From Planctomycetota bacterium (lineage in GTDB: Bacteria > Planctomycetota > PUPC01 > JACPCR01): DNA of 53,491 nt. The notes below the pieces were generated by a model. It was not told the DNA's origin. It did not search any database and was given only the letters and a program-made list of their open reading frames with translations. The stretch is from NCBI GenBank assembly GCA_027625095.1, contig JAQBXN010000049.1, positions 1-53,491 of the forward strand, given 5' to 3'. Shown one piece after another: positions 17,935-26,406 of the stretch (positions within the stretch are counted from its first letter, which is position 1; the number at the start of each line of letters is the position of its first letter). A program made the translations under genes and the position numbers.

Positions 17935-19854
17935 TCAGGCCTCGGCAGGCCCGGCCACGGCGGCAACCTGTGAGGCAGGGGCTCGAAGAAACTTGTGGAT
18001 TGAGTTGCAGATTCCTCGAGCATCCAGGGCCAGCTTCTCCATAAGCACAGATCTGCTGCCATGTTCGATAAATCGGTCGGGGATACCGATTCGGCGAATT
18101 TTATTCAGGTCAAGACGGTGGTCGGACGCGGTTTCAAGGACTGCCGATCCGAAGCCTCCATGAAGGGCGTGGTCTTCAAGAGTTACGAGCATCGGCACCC
18201 GTCCAGTCCACTCTTCCAGCAATCTCCAGTCGACCGGTTTGGCGAAACGTGCGTTGATAACTGCGACTGAGATTCCTTCTTTTGCCAGGGCGTCGGCGGC
18301 TTCGAGAGCCGGAACAACCATCGCCCCCAGAGCGAAGAGAGCCAGGTCTTCGCCTTCTCGCAGCACTTCGCCTCGACCATGCTCGATGGGAAGAGGCACA
18401 TCATCAAGGTCTTCCTTTGGAATACTCTCTCGAGGGTAGCGAATAGCGATTGGGCCGGCGGCCTCCATCGCGTAGCGCAGCATGAGATTCAATTCGCTGC
18501 CGTTTCTGGGGGCCATGATGCTGATCTGGGGCAAGGTTCGCAGAAATGCGATATCGAAATTTCCCTGGGCGGTGGCGCCGTCCCCGCCGGTGATGCCAGC
18601 GCGGTCGATGGCAAAAATCACCGGCATATCCTGGAGGCAGACCTCGTGGAAGACCTGGTCATACGCACGCTGCAAGAAGGTGGAGTAGATCGCAGCGACC
18701 GGTCGCATGCCACTCTTTGCAAGGCCGGCCGAAAATGCCACCGCATGCTGCTCGGCTATGCCGGCATCAAATAGTCGTTCTGGAAAACGCTCGCCGAATT
18801 TGTCGAGTCCGGTTCCCTGTGCCATCGCGGCGGTGATAGCCACGATACGCGGATCTTCCTCGGCCATACTGATGAGTGTCGTCGCGAATGCGGAAGAGTA
18901 ACTCGGCCGGCCTGTACTCTTGGTTATCTCGCCCCCAACTTTAGTAAATGCTGTAGGGCTGTGATAAGTGACCGGATCTTTTAAGGTGTACTCAAATCCG
19001 TGGCCCTTTTCACTGACCACGTGCAGAAGGACGGGACCTTTCAGTTCCTTGACCATGGCAAGCTCTTCGACCAGTTTTTTCATGTTGTGCCCGTCGACTG
19101 GGCCGAAATAGCTGAGGCCCAGTTCTTCGAAGATCGTTCCCGCAGGCATGATCCCGTGCTTGATGGCTTCACGGAAACGGTTCACCGTGGATTCGAGATC
19201 CTTGCCGATGGAGGGCACGAGGCTAAGCAGGTTGCCGATTTCTCTCTTCGCTTCTCTGTAGAACGTGGCGGTGCGCGCCTTATCCAGATAGGTCGAAAGC
19301 GCTCCTACATTGGGCGAAATCGACATCTGGTTGTGATTGAGAATGATGAGAAGGTTTTTTCGAAGTGCGCCCGCGTTGTACATGGCCTCCATGGGTACGC
19401 CGGCTGTAAGTGCACCGTCGCCGATCACGCAGACGACCTTTCGATGGCGCCGCACCAGGTCATCGCCCGCCGCGATGCCGAGACCGGTCGAGATCGAAAC
19501 ACCTGCATGGCTGGTCAGGAATGGGTCGTAATCGCTCTCTTTCGGGTCGGGGAATCCTGCCAGGCCGCCGTACTGCCTGACAGTATGAATCTGGTCGCGG
19601 CGTCCGGTCAGAATCTTGTGTGGGTAACACTGATGCCCGACATCCCAGATGAGAAGATCTTCAAGAAAATCGAATGTGTAATGGAGGGCGACCGCCAGGT
19701 CTGCGGCGCCAAGATTAGAAGCGAGATGGCCGCCATTGGCCGATACCGCATCAAGGATCAACTCACGGATTTCACCAGAAACCTGGCTGAGCTCCATGGT
19801 ACTGAACTGCTTCAGGTCTTTAGGGCCGTCAATTTTGCTGAGTAATCTTCCCAT
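17935..19854 (-). CDS. dxs: 1-deoxy-D-xylulose-5-phosphate synthase
   Basis: The 639-residue length is typical. The enzyme condenses pyruvate with glyceraldehyde 3-phosphate using thiamine diphosphate, the first step of the MEP isoprenoid pathway. Visible motifs: DVGHQCYPHKILTGR (71-85), GDGALT (145-150) for the cofactor, NHNQMSISPN (173-182), and FDAGIAEQHAV with the catalytic Glu. The start at 19854 has GGGAG six bases upstream. Odd points: the near-invariant THQG/THHG loop reads TAQG, so the histidine equivalent to E. coli His431 is Ala429, and the usual NDN is NHN. The fold and other key residues are intact, so it is probably a working but divergent enzyme. Confidence 0.92.
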   Translation of the reverse strand: MGRLLSKIDGPKDLKQFSTMELSQVSGEIRELILDAVSANGGHLASNLGAADLAVALHYTFDFLEDLLIWDVGHQCYPHKILTGRRDQIHTVRQYGGLAGFPDPKESDYDPFLTSHAGVSISTGLGIAAGDDLVRRHRKVVCVIGDGALTAGVPMEAMYNAGALRKNLLIILNHNQMSISPNVGALSTYLDKARTATFYREAKREIGNLLSLVPSIGKDLESTVNRFREAIKHGIMPAGTIFEELGLSYFGPVDGHNMKKLVEELAMVKELKGPVLLHVVSEKGHGFEYTLKDPVTYHSPTAFTKVGGEITKSTGRPSYSSAFATTLISMAEEDPRIVAITAAMAQGTGLDKFGERFPERLFDAGIAEQHAVAFSAGLAKSGMRPVAAIYSTFLQRAYDQVFHEVCLQDMPVIFAIDRAGITGGDGATAQGNFDIAFLRTLPQISIMAPRNGSELNLMLRYAMEAAGPIAIRYPRESIPKEDLDDVPLPIEHGRGEVLREGEDLALFALGAMVVPALEAADALAKEGISVAVINARFAKPVDWRLLEEWTGRVPMLVTLEDHALHGGFGSAVLETASDHRLDLNKIRRIGIPDRFIEHGSRSVLMEKLALDARGICNSIHKFLRAPASQVAAVAGPAEA

Positions 19855-19996
19855 GAATGTCTCCCCGTTCTAGGCGTCTGATGATCCTGCACTGGCCGCC
19901 GACGCGTTTCAGGCCTTCAAACTAGCCGAAATCTAAACACTCTCTCTCCTCTTCACAATCCGCATCGCCGAACATTTTTTAACATGCCGGGCCTGG

Positions 19997-20764
19997 CTAC
20001 CGACCCATCCATCCCCCGTCTACCGTCAGGATCGACCCGCTTACATAATCTGAGGCGGCAGAGGCTAGGAAAACGACCGCTCCCTTCAGGTCCTCTGGCG
20101 TGCCCCAGCGTCCGGCGGGGATACGGGACAGAATGGCCGGATTGCGCTCCGGATCTTGTTGCAACGCGGTAGTATTGTCGGTGGCGATGTAGCCCGGCGC
20201 GATCGCGTTTACATTTACGCCTCTGCTGGCCCATTCATTCGAAAGCGACATGGTGAGCTGCCCGATGGCCCCCTTGCTCGCCGCATAACCGGGGACGGTG
20301 ACGCCGCCCTGAAACGTTAGAACGGATGCAGTAAATATGATTTTCCCATTCCCGCGCACGACCATTTCCCTGCCGAATTCCCGGCTCAGAATGAACTGAG
20401 CATTCAGGTTCACTTCGATAACCGTGTCCCAATATTCGTCTGGATGCTCCGCTGCAGGTTTGCGCAAAATGGTACCGGCGTTGTTGACCAGAATATCAAT
20501 CGGTCCGCATTCTCCTTTGACCTTATTGATAAACTCGTAGAGGGCTCGGCGATCCGAAAAGTCACACGCGTAACCTCTAAACCCCCTTCCCATACCGGTG
20601 ACCGCTTCTTCAACTTCGCTGCCAGCCTCGAGCGAAGCACTGACGCCAACAATGTCCGCCCCAGCCTCCGCAAGGGCTTCGGCAAACCCGCGGCCGATGC
20701 CGCGCCTGCAACCAGTGACGAGAGCACGTTTACCTGTAAGTTTGAATTTATCGAGGACAGACAT
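19997..20764 (-). CDS. kduD: SDR dehydrogenase, 2-deoxy-D-gluconate / KduD-like
   Basis: The 255-residue short-chain dehydrogenase has all family motifs: TGCRRGIG (17-24) for NAD(P), NNAG (94-97), catalytic S147, Y160 and K164. The C-terminal stretch RIPAGRWGTPEDL and VDGGWMGR closely matches KduD, which interconverts 2,5-diketo-3-deoxygluconate and 2-keto-3-deoxygluconate in pectin or uronate breakdown. Gluconate 5-dehydrogenase is an alternative. The start has no Shine-Dalgarno sequence; instead two ATGAGTA-type heptamers (20773-20786) sit just upstream. No other uronate-pathway gene lies beside it, and the next gene upstream is a glycosidase-like protein. Confidence 0.85.
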   Translation of the reverse strand: MSVLDKFKLTGKRALVTGCRRGIGRGFAEALAEAGADIVGVSASLEAGSEVEEAVTGMGRGFRGYACDFSDRRALYEFINKVKGECGPIDILVNNAGTILRKPAAEHPDEYWDTVIEVNLNAQFILSREFGREMVVRGNGKIIFTASVLTFQGGVTVPGYAASKGAIGQLTMSLSNEWASRGVNVNAIAPGYIATDNTTALQQDPERNPAILSRIPAGRWGTPEDLKGAVVFLASAASDYVSGSILTVDGGWMGR

Positions 20765-20772
20765 GGAACGAA

Positions 20773-20786
20773 ATGAGTAATGAGTA
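20773..20786 (+). repeat. ATGAGTA heptamer pair before kduD start
   Basis: Two perfect tandem ATGAGTA units end nine bases upstream (on the minus strand) of the kduD-like start codon. The same heptamer forms the arms of the hairpin at 50144-50235. Confidence 0.8.
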
Positions 20787-20898
20787 AGTCCGGATTTTAG
20801 AAAACTGGCTGGTGTAACGAGTTTAATTTATCTCTCACTCCCGGGTTGCGCGGAGTCGAGACCACTTTTAACCGGCCACTGAATCGGGGCTACTTTTG

Positions 20899-22722
20899 CT
20901 ATCCCGGGAGCAGCGCTTTGCATGAGCCCGGCTCTACATAATCGCCACTCGGGAGCTCAAAGGGTTCACGGGAAAAATTAGCGACTACCTGAAGGCCGTT
21001 ACCGAAGTGGCTCAGTTGAACCAGGCGATTATCGGTGAGCCAGCCGTGGAGGAGGAGTTCTTGCCCGGCGGTCTGCAGGTGGACTCGACTGGTCGCGTTC
21101 ATGAGGCCGGCGAGGCGCCTTCCATAATTATCCAGGGTGGAAGGATGAGCGATGGTGACTACTGGTGGATTGCCGTAAAGAAAATCAAAGAGAGCGCGGA
21201 CTCCGTTGTCTTCGGCCGATGTGTAGCTGTCCTGATGGTGCCATGTGGAGACGACGGCCTCATGATAGACGAGATTGAAAAGTGGAATCCGCATAGTCGG
21301 GTCCAGATTGAACCGGTGGGCGGCGGGGGCCTGCTCGATGAAGTAGTAGCGCGCCAGGCTCATCTGCCCGGCGAGAAAATCAGCGTACCCGACCCCAAAT
21401 TCCATACTGCCTTCCGCGCCAAGGAGCTGCGAAGAGTTTTTCGCAAATTCCAGGAGTTCTTTGCGGGATCGAATGTCATCTCCGCGAGTGGATCGGTTTT
21501 TCTTGTCGTAGTTTTCACGTGCATCCACACAGGCGCCGTCCAGCACGATGGAATCGAACGGGCCGGCTTCGAGCGCTGGTGGGAGAAACTTCTCAGCAAA
21601 TTCGACCTGTTGATCTCCAGAGATCCTGAGGGCCGGTACTCTGGATGAGCCCAGGAAACCTCCGTAAACACTGTTGCCATTAGAGCCTTTGGTGACTGCA
21701 TCTGCGACGTGGCCCGGGAAGCCATCGAAGGTATCACGGAAGCAGGCAGCCATGCCTGGTACGTAGCCGAGATGATTGACGAAATCGATCAGGCTTCTGA
21801 GGCCTTCTTCGCCGCCGGCTGCCTGGGAAGGAGGCATCTGTTCGGGTGAATTGTAAGGCTCCTGCTGCCAATTACGGAGATGAATGACTGCCTTTTCGAC
21901 GCCGAGACTCTTGAGCCGTTCACATTGTTCGGCGACATCCTCGAAGGAGAGCTGACCGATGTGGAAAGCTACGTGTGCCGCGCCGCGAAGAAGCTCCGCA
22001 CGTTCCGGGGAGGGTGACGGAAAACGGCCACGCTCCCTGAGATATTCCTGGTAGCGTTTTGCCTGGGCCAGGTATCCATTTTCCGCGTGAAAATAAAGCC
22101 TGAGCCGGCGGTCATAACCCATGTTGCCCATGGTCGAACGCCAGGCCGGCTGAGCAGTAAGCAGGGTGCCGTCCCGGTAATCATGTGATCCGAAAAGCAC
22201 GGATGCGTCTTCCGGGGTTTCAAGGATATTGAGAACGCCGTGTCCCCTGGGCAAGCAAATCATGCCAAAGAAGGGCATGCTGAGATCCGATGTGTAGGCA
22301 TCGAGAATCTGGCCATTGAGGAATCGCTGAAGGGCATAGTCTTCGACCGGGTACAGAATGCCCTGCGAGTGCGGAACTACCAGTATCGAGTTATCGGCCA
22401 GGAATGGCGCCGGATAGGTGAAGGTCTCGAAGGACGTTTCCTGCTCCGGCTGCATCTGAACACGGATCTCGGGGAGTTCATCGTCGAGCTCCCAGATGAC
22501 ACGCATGCCGAGTCCGGCGCCGGTTTGCATGTAGCCGGAGACATTGCCGTCTCCGGGTGCGTAATATTCCGCGCGCAACGAAGTCTCTTGAGATTGCTTC
22601 CAATTGAAGTCCACCCGCCGATCAAACACCTCGACTGCGGCAGAGCGATGGCAGAAGCGCACGATCAGGTGCTGGTTCTCCATCACGAGTCCTTCGTCTG
22701 TTTCACGGACTATTTTGGGCAT
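20899..22722 (-). CDS. Cytoplasmic glycosidase-like TIM-barrel protein
   Basis: This 607-residue protein has no signal peptide. I do not recognise it firmly. The architecture (N-terminal beta-rich domain, TIM-barrel middle, short beta C-terminal domain) resembles glycoside-hydrolase-like families such as DUF5696. Supporting segments are RRLRLYFHAENGYLAQAKRYQEY, IVLDGACVDARENY near residue 391 and GSMEFGVGY near 438, giving acidic residues at strand ends where such enzymes place catalytic acids. The C-terminal LQVVANFSREPFELPSGD is typical of the final beta domain of alpha-glycosidase-like proteins. Its neighbour kduD would fit a role in taking apart imported oligosaccharides. Confidence 0.6.
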   Translation of the reverse strand: MPKIVRETDEGLVMENQHLIVRFCHRSAAVEVFDRRVDFNWKQSQETSLRAEYYAPGDGNVSGYMQTGAGLGMRVIWELDDELPEIRVQMQPEQETSFETFTYPAPFLADNSILVVPHSQGILYPVEDYALQRFLNGQILDAYTSDLSMPFFGMICLPRGHGVLNILETPEDASVLFGSHDYRDGTLLTAQPAWRSTMGNMGYDRRLRLYFHAENGYLAQAKRYQEYLRERGRFPSPSPERAELLRGAAHVAFHIGQLSFEDVAEQCERLKSLGVEKAVIHLRNWQQEPYNSPEQMPPSQAAGGEEGLRSLIDFVNHLGYVPGMAACFRDTFDGFPGHVADAVTKGSNGNSVYGGFLGSSRVPALRISGDQQVEFAEKFLPPALEAGPFDSIVLDGACVDARENYDKKNRSTRGDDIRSRKELLEFAKNSSQLLGAEGSMEFGVGYADFLAGQMSLARYYFIEQAPAAHRFNLDPTMRIPLFNLVYHEAVVSTWHHQDSYTSAEDNGVRALFDFLYGNPPVVTIAHPSTLDNYGRRLAGLMNATSRVHLQTAGQELLLHGWLTDNRLVQLSHFGNGLQVVANFSREPFELPSGDYVEPGSCKALLPG

Positions 22723-22862
22723 CGGTTTCGCCGTATTTCGAGTAGGTAGGATTTAACAGAGCTGACTCATCCGAATTGCGTGGGGAAGAGTCTTTGTTGA
22801 GCTCTCCTGAGTTCGGAGTTCTGGAGTCAGGAGGTTCCAGCATCGGTTGCGGTCCTGCCGCG

Positions 22863-23426
22863 TTACATGTCCATCAGGTTCATGAACTCGGCTCTAGTTT
22901 CCTGATACGTTCGGAAGTGGCCGAGCATGGCAGAAGTGATGGCAGAGGAATCCTGCTTTTCTACGCCTCGCATTTGCATGCACATGTGCTCGGCTTTAAT
23001 CACCACGCCTACACCGCGGGGCTGGAGGACCTCGTTGATAGTTTCTGCTATCTGCATGGTAAGACGTTCCTGCACCTGGAGACGGCGGGCGAAAATATCA
23101 ACCAGCCGGGCGATTTTGCTGAGACCGACAATCTTGCCGGCAGGGAGATAGGCCACATGAGCAACACCTATGAAAGGCAACAGGTGGTGCTCGCAGAGGC
23201 TGAATATCTTGATGTTCTTTACAAGAACCATTTCATTGTAGTCCTCTGTAAAGAGAGCGTTGTTCAAGACTTCGTGTGGGTCTTCCGCGTATCCCTTGGT
23301 GAGATACTTGAGGCTCTTATCCACTCGCATCGGAGTCTTGATTAGTCCCTCACGAGACGGGTCTTCACCGATTCCTTTCAGCAGATCAGTGATTAACGGG
23401 GAAAGGTCCCCAAATTCAGTCGGCAT
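22863..23426 (-). CDS. folE: GTP cyclohydrolase I
   Basis: The 187-residue length matches FolE. It converts GTP to 7,8-dihydroneopterin triphosphate, the first step to folate or other pterins. The zinc site is complete: C78 and H81 in SLCEHH, and C149 in HMCMQMRG. Other signatures are KIVGLSKIARLVDIFARRLQVQE (96-120) and the HHLLPFIGVAHVAY block. It is leftward like its neighbours but separated by more than 100 bases on each side. The dihydropteroate-synthase-related gene about 7 kb away is another pterin-linked gene. Confidence 0.95.
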   Translation of the reverse strand: MPTEFGDLSPLITDLLKGIGEDPSREGLIKTPMRVDKSLKYLTKGYAEDPHEVLNNALFTEDYNEMVLVKNIKIFSLCEHHLLPFIGVAHVAYLPAGKIVGLSKIARLVDIFARRLQVQERLTMQIAETINEVLQPRGVGVVIKAEHMCMQMRGVEKQDSSAITSAMLGHFRTYQETRAEFMNLMDM

Positions 23427-23570
23427 GGAGATGTTCCTGATTTGCGTATAGACGCCCAGTTCCGGGCGAAAGGCGCGGCAAACTACCAGACGAGGGACCT
23501 GTTCGCCACGCGGGAACTTTGAGTCAAAGGTTGAGAGTCAGGAGGAGCGAAACTGCTGGTCGGCTATTTT

Positions 23571-23654
23571 ATGGGCAAGCAAATTAAGAAAGCGAAGAAA
23601 AGGCAATACGGATCAGAGTCGGAGAGGAGAAGGCTTGGCCCGGAAAAAGAATGA
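23571..23654 (+). CDS. Possible 27-residue basic peptide
   Basis: A short frame in the 238-base gap between folE and the PhyH gene encodes a Lys/Arg-rich peptide beginning MGKQIKKAKKRQ and ending in a TGA. There is no ribosome site at the ATG, although AGGAGGAG lies about 24 bases upstream, near an in-frame CTG. It ends ten bases before the convergent PhyH stop. It may be chance; it is listed because small basic proteins are common in this group. Confidence 0.2.
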   Translation: MGKQIKKAKKRQYGSESERRRLGPEKE

Positions 23655-23664
23655 AAAAGGGATT

Positions 23665-24411
23665 TCAGATGCTCGTTACAACAACGTATTGGCTCTCGTC
23701 GTAGGGTAAAGCAGGAGTAACCAGCCGAACGTCATTGCGGGCGTAGTGGAAAGCGGCGGCACGTCGCCACTTCGTGCTGGTGTTGCTGGAGGATTGATGG
23801 AATGTGCTGCCATGGTGAAAGGAGACTCCGCCGCGTGGGACGGGCGCGGGGGTCATGGGGGCTTTGATGGCCGTCTCGGGGGGGATTTGCAGGTTGTAGG
23901 GTTCGTCCGGCGGTGCGATGTGTTTGATTACATCGCCGTCCTGAGTGCCCTCACCAAAGTACAGGCAGCCGTTTTCAGTGGTTGCCTCGTCGAGGGCGAT
24001 CCAGACGGTGACCATTCCGTTGGGGTCATCCGGTCCGAAATAGAAATTGTCCTGATGCACCGGTTTCGGGCCGCCTCCTTCTGGAGGTTTGAGGAATATC
24101 TGGCTGAAGTAGACGCTGACTCCTTTGCCGATGAGTTGCTCGACGCAAGAGACCAGGTTTTTCTTGTGTGCGAGGTTTCGAAAGACATCACGCTGAAAGA
24201 CCGGCATGTCGAGCTTTCGCAAGACCTCAGCGTTCTTTACCCCGCGGTCAAGATACCAGGCTTTGTCGCGCTCAGAGAGATTCTCAAGAATCAGATTGCC
24301 CCAGGAATGAATGTCCTGGATTGCTGCATCGATTTCGCTTGAAGAAAAGAGGCCGGGAAGCGTGAGGTGACCACGCTCTTTGAATTCCTGGATTTTGGCT
24401 TGGGTGAACAT
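23665..24411 (-). CDS. Phytanoyl-CoA dioxygenase (PhyH) family protein
   Basis: This 248-residue Fe(II)/2-oxoglutarate oxygenase-like protein has the metal-binding HxD as HQD (119-121), a distal histidine in SFHHGSTFH (about 198-205) and an Arg shortly after (WRRAAAFHY, 215-223) for 2-oxoglutarate. The family hydroxylates diverse small molecules; planctomycetes carry many copies of unknown substrate. The gene is 44 bases downstream of the HAD gene and probably at the end of that operon. Confidence 0.88.
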   Translation of the reverse strand: MFTQAKIQEFKERGHLTLPGLFSSSEIDAAIQDIHSWGNLILENLSERDKAWYLDRGVKNAEVLRKLDMPVFQRDVFRNLAHKKNLVSCVEQLIGKGVSVYFSQIFLKPPEGGGPKPVHQDNFYFGPDDPNGMVTVWIALDEATTENGCLYFGEGTQDGDVIKHIAPPDEPYNLQIPPETAIKAPMTPAPVPRGGVSFHHGSTFHQSSSNTSTKWRRAAAFHYARNDVRLVTPALPYDESQYVVVTSI

Positions 24412-24455
24412 GGGCGTGTACTATTCAGCAGCATGCTGCTGCTGCCAGCTCGTAG

Positions 24456-25061
24456 TTACGAGTACTCGATATGAGGTCTCAGTAGGGGTATCAACTCGTC
24501 TGCGGTCTCGACCTGATAATCTGGAGCCGGCATGGTCTCCGGTGGCTCCTTCGACGGGATAAGTGCGGTTCGCATGCCTGCAGCATGTCCAGTAAGGATG
24601 TCGTAATGATAGTCCCCGATGAAGATGCAGAGTGACGGTTCAACCCCTAACAGCCTGGCGGCGAGGAGGGCCGGTTCTGGCGACGGCTTGACAGGCGCGT
24701 CCTCCCTTGTGACTGAGGCTTTCACGCGGATTTTCAGTTTGCTGAGCGTGATATCCAAACAGGCGCGACTGTTCCTTGTCACGATGGCGATTGGAACTGA
24801 GGCTGCGTACAGAAAGTCGAGAAGCTCTGGGACTCCAAGGTTGTATTCGGCGCTGCTTGCGGCTCGAGCTTCAAAATCATCAAGCATTTTTGAACGCCGG
24901 TTGCGGTCATCCGAGTCGAGTGTGTCGAGATATTCGAGGATTGGGTATTTCCCCGGAATCTCCAATGCCTCTCGAATGGCGTTGAAATCCAGGATGGGCT
25001 TGGTGAGAGTCCCATCCAGATCAAAAATGATACCTCGGATGGCTTCGGTTGAGGGGGTCAC
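24456..25061 (-). CDS. HAD-superfamily phosphatase
   Basis: A 201-residue hydrolase that starts at a GTG overlapping the stop of the FHA gene by four bases (GTGA), so translation is coupled. HAD motif I is FDLDGTLT (13-20; nucleophile D14, acid D16), motif II IVTRNS, motif III Lys in KPSPEP, and motif IV IFIGDYHYDILTG. It belongs with phosphoglycolate-phosphatase-like enzymes with a helical cap. The substrate is not determinable. Confidence 0.88.
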   Translation of the reverse strand: MTPSTEAIRGIIFDLDGTLTKPILDFNAIREALEIPGKYPILEYLDTLDSDDRNRRSKMLDDFEARAASSAEYNLGVPELLDFLYAASVPIAIVTRNSRACLDITLSKLKIRVKASVTREDAPVKPSPEPALLAARLLGVEPSLCIFIGDYHYDILTGHAAGMRTALIPSKEPPETMPAPDYQVETADELIPLLRPHIEYS

Positions 25062-25507
25062 TCTTTCTTCTTGCCGCCCAGGAAGCTAAGCAATCCGCTT
25101 CCCTCCTGACGGAAGGTGAAATCACAGGCGACGGAAGTGTTCTCCTCGTCGCCTGCGAGCTTGGTTTTGGCGATTGCCTGGGGGCGTGCGATGAAGGTGC
25201 TCGTGCCGCTATCCTGTTCCGCGCCGTCAGAGTCCGCGTAAATGATAACGACTCTCAGAACATCACCATCTTCCAGTTTTTGTTCATCCTTGATTCGTTG
25301 GTTGTTAACGTAAAAGCCATGGGTGCTGCCAGTATCGTGGATAGAGTAATTACCGGTGAAGGACCTGCGTATCTCAAAGTGATACTTTGAGATTATGCGG
25401 TTGTTCAGCACAATGTCGTTATCGACTTTGCGGCCGACGCGGGTGACTCTGGATGTGAGCGGAAATTCTTTTCCTGTCTGGTTGTCTACAAGTTTTGCTG
25501 TGGCCAT
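25058..25507 (-). CDS. FHA-domain protein
   Basis: A 149-residue protein that is almost all FHA domain. RVTRVGRKVDNDIVL (about 18-32), SKYHFEIRR and DTGSTHGFYVNNQRI carry the phosphothreonine-binding Arg, Ser, His and Asn positions (His replaces the usual Asn in STNG). A Gly/Lys tail ends the protein. It is coupled to the downstream HAD gene and lies 106 bases after yebC. It is probably a reader of Ser/Thr phosphorylation. Confidence 0.85.
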   Translation of the reverse strand: MATAKLVDNQTGKEFPLTSRVTRVGRKVDNDIVLNNRIISKYHFEIRRSFTGNYSIHDTGSTHGFYVNNQRIKDEQKLEDGDVLRVVIIYADSDGAEQDSGTSTFIARPQAIAKTKLAGDEENTSVACDFTFRQEGSGLLSFLGGKKKE

Positions 25508-25613
25508 AGTTCTTTGGCTGAGGAAATGAGCCCATCATCGGCCTGCGATGGGCCCGTGTGTACGGGATGAATTTAACGTCCGGCCCCAAAATGCCCTAAG
25601 GGGTGATTTTCTT

Positions 25614-26375
25614 TCAGGCTTCAGCCTTCAGCTCTGCAAGGACTTCTTCCGGAATCTCAAGGTTGGAATAGACCCCCTGAACATCATCATGATCTTCGAG
25701 ATCTTCCATAAGCCCTAACACTTTTCTACTGTCATCTGGACTTGCTGCAATCTGGTTTGTCGGAAGGTAGCTCAGTTCAGCGATCTCCGCATCGATCTCA
25801 TTTTGGTCCAGAACGTCCTTAATGCTTATGAAATTCTCAGGGCTGCAAGTGATCTCGAAATGCTCGTCGGCTTCATCGAACCCGTCTGCGTCTGCCTCGA
25901 GTGCAAGCTCCATGAGCCTGTCGGCGTCGATTCCGTCGAGTCGTTGTATAAGAAACAACCCCTTCTTTTCAAACTGCCATGCGACACTCCCCGGCGACCC
26001 GAGATTCCCGCCCTTCCTGTCGAATATCTTGCGTACCTCGGCGCTGGTTCGGTTGCGATTGTCCGTCAATCCTTCGACGAGCAGTGCAATCCCTCCCGAA
26101 CCGTAGCCTTCGTACATGATTTCAAACAGATCGGCCTCGCCGTTTAAAATACCTGCACCGCGTTTGATTGCCCGTTCGATATTGTCTTTGGGCATACTAA
26201 CCGCTTTGGCCCGATCTATGGCGTATTTGAGATGGAGGTTTGCCTCCGGGTCTCCGCCACCGTGACTTGCGGCGGCGATGATGTGTTTTGCAAGCTTGCT
26301 GAAGAGCTTGCCACGCTTGGCATCGTTGGCGCCTTTCTTGTGCTTAATGCCTGACCAATGTGAATGTCCAGACAC
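25614..26375 (-). CDS. yebC: YebC/PmpR (TACO1) family protein
   Basis: A 253-residue protein with the family's N-terminal signature, here SGHSHWSGIKHKKGANDAKR, then KAVSMPKDNIERAIKRG and YEGYGSGGIALLVEGLTDNRNRT. The start is a GTG with AGGAG seven bases upstream. YebC proteins act as transcription regulators or as helpers of translation at polyproline stretches. In many bacteria yebC sits beside ruvC-ruvA-ruvB; here it lies about 22 kb from ruvAB, in a hisG/TPR cluster. Confidence 0.95.
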   Translation of the reverse strand: MSGHSHWSGIKHKKGANDAKRGKLFSKLAKHIIAAASHGGGDPEANLHLKYAIDRAKAVSMPKDNIERAIKRGAGILNGEADLFEIMYEGYGSGGIALLVEGLTDNRNRTSAEVRKIFDRKGGNLGSPGSVAWQFEKKGLFLIQRLDGIDADRLMELALEADADGFDEADEHFEITCSPENFISIKDVLDQNEIDAEIAELSYLPTNQIAASPDDSRKVLGLMEDLEDHDDVQGVYSNLEIPEEVLAELKAEA

Positions 26376-26406
26376 CTATTTTCTCCTTAGCAGATGGTTG
26401 TCATTG

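Noticed and set aside
22804..22833. CTCCTGA/TCAGGAG hairpin after folE as terminator
   Set aside because: The loop is 16 bases and no T-run follows on the transcribed strand; a stem this short is expected by chance.
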